Shown here: piece after piece, positions 1-6,769 of the stretch | How positions within the stretch are numbered: position 1 is the stretch's first letter | Layout of the letters: each line of letters starts with the position of its first letter | Assembly: GCA_023409755.1 (NCBI GenBank) | Contig: JAEYRA010000117.1 | Coordinates: forward strand, 1-18,655 | Source of the DNA: Bacillota bacterium | GTDB taxonomy: Bacteria > Bacillota > Clostridia > Christensenellales > UMGS416 | DNA length: 18,655 nt | Direction: 5' to 3' | Made by a program: the position numbers and the translations under genes | The notes under the pieces: generated by a model | What the model was told of the DNA's origin: nothing | Databases searched by the model: none | Seen by the model: only the letters and a program-made list of their open reading frames with translations

Positions 1-684
1 ATAGTCGTTGGTTACTTTGCCGCCCGTCACGTTCACGGTGCCGCTTGTGTTTAGAATCGTATAGAAGCCTCCGCTTACTTCGCCGCCGTTCACGGTCACG
101 GTGCCGCTGCCCATATTGTTAATTGTATAGGATGAATAAGACTCATTCTCTCTAGACACCTTGCCGCCGTTCACGGTCACGTTGCCCGAGGAAACGGCAA
201 TCGTATGCACGGACTCACCATTTTGCAGGTTTTCCACCGTGCCGCCGGCAACAACAAGGTTTCCGCCATTGACATTGGTCGTGCCGATATCTTTATTACT
301 TGCTGCACTGGTGACCTTGCCGTTCCCGCCTTCACTGCTGTCATCAATGGTCAGCGTGCCGCCACCCAGCGTGATGACGCCGCTGCTGCTGCCGCTTAGC
401 GTGCAGTTGTTCAGGTCGAGGATGGTGGTTCCTTGCGTAAAGGTCATCGTCTCGGCAGCGGTTACGTCAGATTGGAGCTGAATGTACGCTGTGCCACCGC
501 TCAATCCGTTTGCGTAGGTTACGGCATCCTGGAGCGTGCCGCTGCCTGCCCACTCAGCAGGCTTCGTGCCATCTTCGCCCGCCACGCCCCATTTAACTTC
601 CGTCGATTCCGCCATTGCCGGAAACGGCAGCAGGGTCAATGCCATACACAGGGCAAGAAACGCGCTTAGAAACCGTCTTTTCAT
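1..684 (-). CDS. Secreted repeat-rich surface protein, 3' end outside window
   Basis: The frame is open from the ATG at 682-684 to the window edge, giving 228 codons with no stop, so the C-terminus is missing. The start follows a GGAGAG ribosome site. The protein begins with a Sec signal peptide (MKRRFLSAFLALCMALTLLP, cleavage probably after AMA near residue 25). From about residue 60 it is rich in Gly, Asn, Thr and Val, with degenerate repeats ending in VTVNGG or VNVTGG followed by K/E-V-S/T. This pattern suggests a right-handed beta-helix adhesin or carbohydrate-binding surface protein. At DNA level, 19-nt copies of the repeat core lie at 82-100 and 163-181, with a diverged copy at 19-37. 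A LytTR-type site and candidate promoter lie upstream, so it is probably controlled by the kinase/regulator pair in this window. The anchoring domain (SLH, sortase or other) and exact function cannot be seen. Confidence 0.8.
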   Translation of the reverse strand, partial: MKRRFLSAFLALCMALTLLPFPAMAESTEVKWGVAGEDGTKPAEWAGSGTLQDAVTYANGLSGGTAYIQLQSDVTAAETMTFTQGTTILDLNNCTLSGSSSGVITLGGGTLTIDDSSEGGNGKVTSAASNKDIGTTNVNGGNLVVAGGTVENLQNGESVHTIAVSSGNVTVNGGKVSRENESYSSYTINNMGSGTVTVNGGEVSGGFYTILNTSGTVNVTGGKVTNDY

Positions 685-774
685 GCTTTTCTCTCCGTTT
701 CGGTACAATAATCACCGTTTGCACACTGCTTCGGCGGCCTCTTGCAGCCCATAGGTACAAACATTCACGCTAAC

Positions 775-842
775 AGAGTAGCAGTTAACAGCCCTCTAAA
801 CCGCTCAGCGCGCGAACGGTAGTGTTTTTTGTTGTAAACGGC
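775..842 (-). promoter_or_regulatory. LytTR-type direct-repeat site with candidate -10, upstream of the surface protein
   Basis: On the minus strand, half-site GCCGTTTAC begins at 842 and half-site ACCGTTCGC begins at 820, a 22-bp period (9-bp repeat, 13-bp spacer), as known for LytTR regulators. An A-rich spacer lies between them. A TACTCT -10 candidate lies at 780-775, 40 bp from the start of the second half-site. There is no good -35, which fits an activator-dependent promoter. The same arrangement occurs at 5918-5985. The expected 5' UTR of the surface-protein gene would be about 85 nt. Confidence 0.7.
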
Positions 843-866
843 AAGGGGGAGGCACATGATCCGAAT

Positions 867-904
867 AAAAAAACCGCCCCCGCGCGTCCTGTGCGTGGGG
901 GCGG
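867..904 (-). terminator. Strong intrinsic terminator after the LemA/DUF2207 operon
   Basis: A 12-bp GC-rich stem (874-885 with 893-904, one G-T wobble) with a 7-nt loop is followed on the minus strand by seven T residues (plus-strand A run 867-873). It ends the minus-strand operon and isolates it from the surface-protein promoter. Confidence 0.9.
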
Positions 905-910
905 CCTGCG

Positions 911-946
911 TTAGGAAGGGGGGCATTCCTCCATCACAAGTCCCAT
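911..946 (-). CDS. Possible 11-codon leader-like mini-ORF (low confidence)
   Basis: Between the DUF2207 stop (963-965) and the terminator there is an AGGAGG ribosome site, then after an 8-nt spacer ATG, then an 11-residue frame MGLVMEECPPS and TAA. The spacing is close to ideal, better than that of most long genes here, and the stop lies 7 nt before the terminator stem. An alternative ATG directly after the AGGAGG gives only MKRWDL. It may be a short secreted or signalling peptide, a translated regulator of the transcript end, or a chance match. No known family is recognised. Confidence 0.3.
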   Translation of the reverse strand: MGLVMEECPPS

Positions 947-962
947 CGTTTCATCCTCCTGC

Positions 963-2609
963 TTATCGTGTTCCGCCGCCGCTGCCACCGCCGGAGAAAC
1001 CGCCGCCCCCGCCCAGGGAGCTGCGCCCTCCGTCACCCGACGACCGTGCCGCCTCAGCGCTTTTTGCGGCCTGATAGGTCACGCGGTGATAGCGATAAGC
1101 GATGATGTAAGCGGTTTCCATGGGTTGTGCGTAGGCATTCGTGTCCGCCGGATAGAGCTTACGAAGCTCCTCCATCACCTTGTCAGCAATGCCATACAGG
1201 GCGGCGTAGGTGAGGCAGTCTTGCCAAATGAGCGCCTCGTTCACCCCTCGCTCGGCGATGAGGGAGAAGTCGGTAAGATACTTCTTATAGCCGATGAGCT
1301 GCAGGAGCAGGGACCTGCCCCGTTCCGTAAGACCGGCAAGGGACTCCAGCTGCAGGTGGGATTGATAGCAGCCGATGCCGATGAGCGTTCCGCCGCCGTC
1401 CCGCTTGGCCTCCTCAACGACCTTGAGAAGGGCTTTGTAGTGGGTTTTGCAGTAGCGTTCCAGCTCCTTCTCCTGCAATACACCGTCGCTTCCCGATGCT
1501 TTTACGAGCAGGGAATAGAGCGAGCGTACGGCAGGGCCTCCTGTGCTCGGTGGCTTCGATAGCCGAAGGGAGATGCTTTTCTTCTCTCTGCCCATGAACC
1601 CTGCGTCCGCCTCAGTCAGCGGTACAAGGCACTCATCCGCCAAGAGCCGGGTCAGCGCGGCGGCGATGAGGTTCCCATCGTCGCTTGCCAGATAAAAGCG
1701 GTTTGCCAGCACAAAGGAAGCCTCAAGATTGCCGCCGATGGGTGCTTCCCGCCAATAGTCAGCCGTCTTGGCAAGCTTTTTGACCCTGCGCCCTTCCGCC
1801 CCGCACTTCCAAACAAACAGGGCAAACCCGGCTGCCATGGCCGCGATCACAATGAGCCACAGCCACCCGTCTTCGTTGTTGTAGTCGCTTCCCTCAAAAG
1901 CACGCTCCTTTACCTCTTCAAAGCTGCCGTCGACCGTTCGCAGCGGCGTCAGCAGCCCCTTGTCCAACTGGAGCATGAGGATGATGCTGTTGTCCTGCGT
2001 GAGCGGCTCCTGGGTGTAGGCCAGCACGCTGCCCTCCTCAAAGGACGCCTGACCGTCAAACCCAAAGGCCCAGATTCCGGCATTATCCTCCGTAAGGGGG
2101 CCATGTTTGAGCACAACGCGGACCGATACATCCGTGGGGCCCGTATTCATGCCGCTTGGCACGAATTGAAAGAGAAAGCCATCGGAATCGTCATATGCCG
2201 ACGCAAGTCCCTCCAACCGGTATTCCACGGCATAGCGGTTTTCGCCATACTGCGAGATGCCCCAGCAGACCTCATACCCGCCGTCGACTTGGTTTAAGCC
2301 GCACTTGTGGGATTTTTCATCAAAGGACGCTTGCGTATCCCACGTGTCAAGCACGGCATACGCACCGTCTCCATCTGCCACACGCAAAGAGGTAAGTGCT
2401 ATATCACCGAGGTTCGTGACAGGAAAGTATCACTCGGTCCCCTCGTCAAAGACACCGTTCCAGGTTTGCGCCACATGGGCCGAGCCGTCCGCTTCCAATG
2501 TGACGTCCACCATGATCTCGTTTGCCCGATTGGCGGCGCTGGCGAAGGACGGGAACGCCGCCAAGAGCATCGAGACCGCCAAGAGTACGAAAAGCAGTCT
2601 TGTTTTCAT
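963..2609 (-). pseudogene. DUF2207-family membrane protein interrupted by an in-frame TGA
   Basis: Reading from the ATG at 2609, the frame encodes a signal peptide (MKTRLLFVLLAVSMLLAAFP, about residues 1-25) and the usual DUF2207 opening, DVTLEADGSAHVAQTW and FDEGTE. It then meets TGA at 2432-2430 (codon 60) and continues uninterrupted, YFPVTN onward, for 488 more codons. The remainder has a transmembrane helix near residues 249-268 (WLWLIVIAAMAAGFALFVW), a basic cytoplasmic segment, and the family's glycine-rich tail GGGGGFSGGGSGGGTR. A single change of Trp TGG to TGA would explain it. The open frame alone begins at a TTG at 2387, which lacks the signal peptide and a clear ribosome site. The gene starts 4 bp after lemA, and LemA/DUF2207 pairs are a known co-occurring arrangement. 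The family has no firmly established reaction. It may be a recent pseudogene, a sequence error, or a read-through product. Confidence 0.8.
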
Positions 2610-2613
2610 AACG

Positions 2614-3165
2614 TCACTTCATGGAAGGCATATCAGCCTTGGCTTCGTTCGCCTCCAAATAGTCACGTTTGGCAAAGCCCATCATGCCCGCGATGAAGCT
2701 TGTGGGAAACATGCGGATGTCACGGTTGAGCTTGGTCACACTGTCGTTGTAGATCAGGCGGCTTTGGCGCACCATGCCCTCGTATTGGTTGACGCTGTCC
2801 ATGGTTCTGGTGTAGTTCTGGTCGGCCTTGAGCGTGGGGTACTGCTCCGCCACCGACATAATGCGGCTCATCGCGCCGATCAGGAGGTTGTCCTGCTCTC
2901 CTGCTTCCGCGGGGGAGCTGTTCGCGTTGATGGGCCGCCTTGCCTTGATGGTTTCTGACAGGGTCTTGTATTCATGCTCCGCATAGCCTTTGGTGAGATC
3001 AAGCAACGCGGAAAGCGCGTCCCACCGGCTGGAAAGCTGTACGCCGATTTGGCTCATGGCGTTGTTGATGTTTTCATCCAGCATCGCAAGCCTTCGCTGG
3101 GTGGAGATCGCCCATGTGACTAGCACGAGGATGAACGCCGCCAGGACAATCGCAAAAATGATCAT
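2614..3165 (-). CDS. lemA: LemA family protein
   Basis: This 183-residue protein has one N-terminal membrane helix (about residues 2-20, IIFAIVLAAFILVLVTWAI). A mostly helical domain follows, with the LemA hallmarks: LDENINNAMSQIGVQLSSRWD, a LLDLTKGYAEHE helix, YPTLKADQNY, and a C-terminal half with YNDSVTKLNRDIRMFPTSFIAGMMGF. Its length is normal for the family. The ATG at 3165 follows a near-perfect AAAGGAG site. LemA proteins are membrane-anchored with the bulk outside the cytoplasm; their biochemical role is not settled. It overlaps no neighbour and leads, 4 bp later, into the DUF2207 gene, so the two are translated from one message. It lies 91 bp after the clostripain gene in the same direction and is plausibly part of the LytTR-controlled operon. 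Confidence 0.92.
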   Translation of the reverse strand: MIIFAIVLAAFILVLVTWAISTQRRLAMLDENINNAMSQIGVQLSSRWDALSALLDLTKGYAEHEYKTLSETIKARRPINANSSPAEAGEQDNLLIGAMSRIMSVAEQYPTLKADQNYTRTMDSVNQYEGMVRQSRLIYNDSVTKLNRDIRMFPTSFIAGMMGFAKRDYLEANEAKADMPSMK

Positions 3166-3210
3166 GATTGGTACTCCTTTGATTTTCAGTGGAGTTGTGC
3201 CAACTGCCTT

Positions 3211-3249
3211 GACCGCCTTTCCGCGGCGAAATGCGGCCGCAAGTCGGTC
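3211..3249 (-). other. Intergenic inverted repeats between the protease and lemA genes
   Basis: GACCG at 3211-3215 pairs with CGGTC at 3245-3249, enclosing a GCGGC/GCCGC stem (3223-3227 with 3236-3240). There is no T run, so this is not a clear terminator. It may fold in the message as a processing or stability element. No promoter was convincing in this 91-bp gap. Confidence 0.3.
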
Positions 3250-3256
3250 AGTCGCT

Positions 3257-5275
3257 TTACGGTTCCAACAGTTCCACGGTGATCTCTCCGCCCTGGGATC
3301 TCATCACCGCAAAGTCGCTTTGATGGGTTTGACCGAAAATATCGGTGATCTCATACTGGTAATAGTAGACGCCGTCAAACAGGGTGGCTTCCTCCGCGAT
3401 GACCGGCCCGCTTACGGTGAAGCCGCTGCTCACAAAGGAAGTGTCCTCGCTGGTGGTCAGATCGGCGGCATCAAACACAAATTCAACCAAATCACCATCT
3501 TGCAGCAGTCTAACTTCACGGCTACTCATGCCGGTTTCACCGTCGATGCCGTCCCAAGTGCCGATCACTTCATACTCAGCGGTATCCCGGTGGTAGAGCA
3601 TGCGCAAATTGGTGGGTTTGCCGTTTACCTGCACCGGCACCGTGTAGAGAATGTAGTCGTCGGTAAAGCTGAGAGCCGACATCGTGCAGAGATTGTCATT
3701 GATGATCGTCCACACATTGCGGTAGTTATCCCAGTACTGTGTGCCTTCGTCATTTTGATTGATGTCAAAATCGCTGCCCAGATACCAAAGGGAATTGCTC
3801 TCGTCATCCTGATAAAACAGATTGAAGGCAACGGTGCTGATGATTTCCGCGCCGTCAGTCACATCCAGGAGGATGGAGCCCTCGTCGCTCAGCGTGGTGG
3901 TGAATGACAACGTGAACTCCTCGGGGCTTAGTGCCTGGGCTGACTCGATGTCTTCCACGGAGGTCTGCTGCACGGCGGGCGTGCTCTGTTCCGTCGGGTA
4001 CACCGGCTCTACAATCACCACGTCACCGGGTATCGTCCAGTCGTATAGACCTTCCAGAAAGCGCAGGTATTCGCCGCTGGTTGCCGCCAATGTGGCATAC
4101 TGATCCAGTTCGCCGGATGCGACAGCCAATGGTACATAAATGGACAGGCCGTTGCTTTTCTGCCGCCCATCGCCCGCCACATGGTAGGGGATCGCCTTGG
4201 AAAGTGAGGCGAGCAGCGTGTCACCGGTATCGCTCAGCACTCCCTCAGCGCACAGTGCCAGGTCGCCAAGGTCCACCATGTTGGTGTAGCCTTCGCCATC
4301 GTTGTTGCCCCCGTAGTTTTCCGCCCTTACCATCGCCTGTGTGAATGGCTGCAGCTTCTCCGGAACGGATGTGAACCCTTTCATCTCGGCGGCCATCGTG
4401 TCAAAGGCCGACGCCAAACCGGGGATCTGGGACAGATCTGTGACGGCCAATGTTGCCAGGCTCTCGGTGCCGCCTGTTGCGCATTTGGCAAAAAAGCTGT
4501 CACAAATCATGGTGCCTACCGCAAGACCATCCATCGTTGTATCCGCCGCCAAGGCGTTCAGCCAGGCTGTGTAGTCCCAGCCGGTGCCGGGCTCCAGCTC
4601 CTGCGAGGCCACCATGTACCTGGCATAGGGCGTGAGGGCTGCCGCCGTTTCCATGGTGGACATCAGGCAGGCGTCAAAGCCGACCAGTTCAAACTGCACC
4701 CCGGCCATGGAGATGCCCTGCGACAACTCCTTCAGGTTGAGCATATCGGCGCCGTGTAGTTCGTCTGCTGCAATACCCGCCACACTGCCGCCGCCATGGT
4801 CCCACAGAAGGCACATATACTTGTCCGCCGGGTATGTTTCAACGCCCCATTTCAGGAAGCTCCCCAGCGTTTCCGCTTCGCCCATGCTGGCAAGCGGTTG
4901 GCTGCCCAGCAGCTCAATGTTTCCGGGAACGACTTTCCAGCGCTGCATTTGGCTGGGATCAATGCCCTCAATGGCCCATTTCTGTGTGCCGCCGGTCTCC
5001 ACGATCACGTTGACCTTATCAGATCCGGTCGCGAGAGTCATTTCCTCCAGATTAATCGAGGCATAGGCCCCATTGGTTTCTAAATCGGTGCCGCATAAGT
5101 AGACCAGTATTGTCCAGGTGTCTCCGTGTGGTTTGCTGAACTTCAGATTCGTGCTTGGTGCGGCGCTTTCACTCTCAGACGGTTTGTGAGATTCCGTTGC
5201 CACACTCTCCCCGCAGCCGGAGAGCATTCCTAGCAACAGGACAAAGGCAAGTAGAATCGCAAGTGCTTTCTTCAT
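3257..5275 (-). CDS. Secreted C11 (clostripain) family cysteine protease, lipoprotein
   Basis: The ATG at 5275 is preferred to an in-frame ATG 21 nt upstream because a GGGAG site sits 5 nt before it and a lipoprotein signal peptide starts there (MKKALAILLAFVLLLGMLSG, lipobox Cys21). A Ser/Glu-rich linker (about 25-45) precedes the C11 domain, which opens WTILVYLCGTDLE. The catalytic dyad is visible: His160 in LLWDHGGG and Cys203 in GFDACLMSTMET. Clostripain relatives cut after Arg or Lys and many mature by self-cleavage; the specificity here is not readable. The last 250 residues (after about 420) look like a beta-rich domain of unknown role. At 672 residues it is longer than the minimal protease. 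It is probably anchored to the outer face of the membrane and lies second in the putative LytTR-controlled operon. A leader hairpin (5291-5325) lies just upstream. Confidence 0.92.
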   Translation of the reverse strand: MKKALAILLAFVLLLGMLSGCGESVATESHKPSESESAAPSTNLKFSKPHGDTWTILVYLCGTDLETNGAYASINLEEMTLATGSDKVNVIVETGGTQKWAIEGIDPSQMQRWKVVPGNIELLGSQPLASMGEAETLGSFLKWGVETYPADKYMCLLWDHGGGSVAGIAADELHGADMLNLKELSQGISMAGVQFELVGFDACLMSTMETAAALTPYARYMVASQELEPGTGWDYTAWLNALAADTTMDGLAVGTMICDSFFAKCATGGTESLATLAVTDLSQIPGLASAFDTMAAEMKGFTSVPEKLQPFTQAMVRAENYGGNNDGEGYTNMVDLGDLALCAEGVLSDTGDTLLASLSKAIPYHVAGDGRQKSNGLSIYVPLAVASGELDQYATLAATSGEYLRFLEGLYDWTIPGDVVIVEPVYPTEQSTPAVQQTSVEDIESAQALSPEEFTLSFTTTLSDEGSILLDVTDGAEIISTVAFNLFYQDDESNSLWYLGSDFDINQNDEGTQYWDNYRNVWTIINDNLCTMSALSFTDDYILYTVPVQVNGKPTNLRMLYHRDTAEYEVIGTWDGIDGETGMSSREVRLLQDGDLVEFVFDAADLTTSEDTSFVSSGFTVSGPVIAEEATLFDGVYYYQYEITDIFGQTHQSDFAVMRSQGGEITVELLEP

Positions 5276-5290
5276 AACATCTCCCAAATA

Positions 5291-5325
5291 ACCCATTAGG
5301 CGAACAGATTGCTCGCCTAATAGGT
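5291..5325 (-). other. Hairpin between the small lipoprotein and protease genes
   Basis: A 13-bp stem (5291-5303 with 5313-5325, one G-T wobble, core ATTAGGCGA/TCGCCTAAT) closes a 9-nt loop. On the minus strand it is followed by TATTTGGGAG, which is the ribosome-site region of the protease, not a true T run. It could be a weak attenuator, a processing or stability stem that sets different expression of the two genes, or an operator. It ends about 16 nt from the protease start codon. Confidence 0.5.
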
Positions 5326-5347
5326 GTTCTTACATGAGGGATACCTC

Positions 5348-5860
5348 TTATTCTGCTTTGACGCTCTTTACCATGGCATCGATGTTGTCTTTGGCGGAGC
5401 TGTCCACGTCGGCATTGTAGTTGATCGAGATGGCCTGAATTGTGCCATCCTCGTGGAACAGGAGGAAAGAATATGCCGTCACGACAGCACCGTTGGTATT
5501 CTTGAGCTTGCAGATGGCAGAGATCGCCGGGATTCCATTGCAGGTAGCGGCATTGTCATAGGCACTGAACTCAACGTCATTGCTGCCGGGGTAGGCCAGC
5601 TGCTGATAGGTGTCCTGATCGATATCAGCCGGCGTCAACCCGCCGCCATCCGCCGCAGCGGAAATACTAATGCTCGCGGTTTCGTCCTTGCTGGTGGCAA
5701 TCATCGCGCCATTCGACTCTGCGAACTCGCTAAAGTCGCTCGGAACATCCAGCGAGATACCGTTCGCGGTCTTTGATGCCAGTGTGATTGCTGGCCCGCC
5801 GCAAGCGGTAAGGGCAAGAACTAGCCCCAGGGCCAAGGTAGCAGCCAATAGCTTTTTCAT
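5348..5860 (-). CDS. Small secreted lipoprotein, unknown function
   Basis: The start at 5860 follows a perfect AAGGAGG site, which excludes the longer frame beginning at 5917. The 170-residue product has a lipoprotein signal peptide MKKLLAATLALGLVLALTAC, with the lipobox Cys at residue 20. The mature part is about 150 residues, with alternating beta-like segments (ISLDVPSDFSEF near residue 35, YSFLLFHEDGTIQAISINYN near 130) and a final helix ending in VKAE. It resembles small DcrB/PsbP-like lipoproteins in layout, but I cannot place it in a family. It is the first gene after the LytTR site at 5954-5985, with a predicted 5' UTR of about 50 nt. It is followed after 72 bp by the clostripain gene, so it is probably the operon's lead gene. 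Confidence 0.88.
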   Translation of the reverse strand: MKKLLAATLALGLVLALTACGGPAITLASKTANGISLDVPSDFSEFAESNGAMIATSKDETASISISAAADGGGLTPADIDQDTYQQLAYPGSNDVEFSAYDNAATCNGIPAISAICKLKNTNGAVVTAYSFLLFHEDGTIQAISINYNADVDSSAKDNIDAMVKSVKAE

Positions 5861-5917
5861 GGGTTCCTCCTTGAAAATTGTCGTATTTTGGCACACATGA
5901 CGTGTACCACAATGCAA

Positions 5918-5985
5918 AAGATAACTGAATTTTGTTAATAAAACTGCTTACCGCACGAACAGTGGCGTTTTTTGTCGTAAACGGT
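5918..5985 (-). promoter_or_regulatory. LytTR-type direct-repeat site with candidate -10, upstream of the lipoprotein operon
   Basis: On the minus strand, ACCGTTTAC begins at 5985 and ACTGTTCGT begins at 5963, again 22 bp apart with an A-rich spacer. A TATCTT -10 candidate lies at 5923-5918, 40 bp from the second half-site, the same phase as in the copy at 775-842. The two copies also share a GC-R-GTTT stretch in the -35 region. The site lies between the lipoprotein operon and the divergent regulator gene, so it could also affect expression of the regulator itself. Confidence 0.72.
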
Positions 5986-6005
5986 AACTATGTGTAAACT
6001 CCATA

Positions 6006-6014
6006 TGGTAGAAT
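6006..6014 (+). promoter_or_regulatory. Candidate extended -10 promoter for the regulator/kinase operon
   Basis: TGG-TAGAAT (TGn plus a 5/6 match to TATAAT) lies 32 nt before the regulator ATG. An alternative is TTGTCG (5972-5977), 17 bp, TAAACT (5995-6000); its -35 would overlap the LytTR site and allow autoregulation. The choice between them cannot be made from sequence. Confidence 0.4.
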
Positions 6015-6046
6015 CAAACGGGTTGATTAAAGCATGGGGGACCGGT

Positions 6047-6769
6047 ATGCGTATCGCTGTGTGCGATGATCGTATTTTGGAGTTGAGCAGACTATCAAAG
6101 CTGCTGCATGAGTATCGGGAGAAATCGAAAGCGAGTTTTACTTACACGACCTATTCGGATGGCATGACGCTTCTGGAGGATGTGCGTAAAGGCGGTTTTG
6201 ACGTTCTGCTTTTGGACGTAATGATGCCGCTGGTCAACGGGATGGAAATTGCCCACGAGGTTAGGGAGTTTGATGCACACATCAAGATCGCATTTTTAAC
6301 CTCGTCGCCGGAATTCGCCGTGGAAAGTTATTCCGTCGAGGCGTTTGCCTATCTGTTGAAGCCTGTCACATCGGATACTCTTTTCCCCCTTCTGGATAAG
6401 CTGGTTCGCGTTACCCAAAAACCGCAAGACGGATTATCCGTTAAATTCCAAAACGGCGTAGCCAACATTCCGTTCTTCAGGCTTACTCATGTGGAGGTCA
6501 TGAACAGAATGCTTTGCTTTCATTTGACGGATGGCAGTGTAAGAGAACTGGTTGCGCCGCTTTCCGATTACGAAGACGTGCTTTTGCAAAGGCCCGAATT
6601 TATGCGTGTACATAGAGCGTTTATCGTCAATCTTTGGCAAATACAGGAGCTGCGCTCTACCGATATCCTGACCTATACGGGCAGTGTCGTACCGGTGTCT
6701 CGGCGGCTTTATGCACAGGTGCGCAAGGCATATATGGATCAGCTATTTGCAGAAAAGGGTGTTCAGTAA
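6047..6769 (+). CDS. LytTR-family (AgrA-like) response regulator
   Basis: The chosen start at 6047 follows GGGGG with 8-nt spacing and opens directly with the receiver fold, MRIAVCDD. The 240-residue protein has a receiver domain (about 1-120) with acidic pair Asp7/Asp8, phospho-acceptor Asp57 in LLLDVMMP, and Lys105 in LLKP. A LytTR DNA-binding domain follows (about 135-235), with the motif FMRVHRAFIVNLWQIQEL and a C-terminal VPVSRR. LytTR proteins bind paired 9-bp direct repeats about two helical turns apart. Two such sites are present here (811-842, 5954-5985), so those operons are its probable targets. It is translationally coupled to the kinase gene (TAATG overlap). AgrA, ComE and VirR are family analogues. 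No agrB- or agrD-like gene lies nearby, so the input signal is unknown. Confidence 0.95.
   Translation: MRIAVCDDRILELSRLSKLLHEYREKSKASFTYTTYSDGMTLLEDVRKGGFDVLLLDVMMPLVNGMEIAHEVREFDAHIKIAFLTSSPEFAVESYSVEAFAYLLKPVTSDTLFPLLDKLVRVTQKPQDGLSVKFQNGVANIPFFRLTHVEVMNRMLCFHLTDGSVRELVAPLSDYEDVLLQRPEFMRVHRAFIVNLWQIQELRSTDILTYTGSVVPVSRRLYAQVRKAYMDQLFAEKGVQ

Noticed and set aside
856..1074. 72-codon plus-strand frame with a proline-rich end
   Set aside because: It reads through the minus-strand terminator and the glycine-rich tail of DUF2207 on the opposite strand; Pro repeats are the complement of Gly codons.
2430..2432. TGA reassignment (Trp or selenocysteine) in this genome
   Set aside because: TGA ends many intact genes here, such as ruvA, ruvB and lemA, and no selenocysteine-type hairpin was recognised directly after it. 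A point mutation is simpler.
5301..5325. Possible third LytTR half-site (TCTGTTCG) before the protease gene
   Set aside because: There is no matching half-site 22 bp away on the same strand; the sequence is explained by the hairpin.
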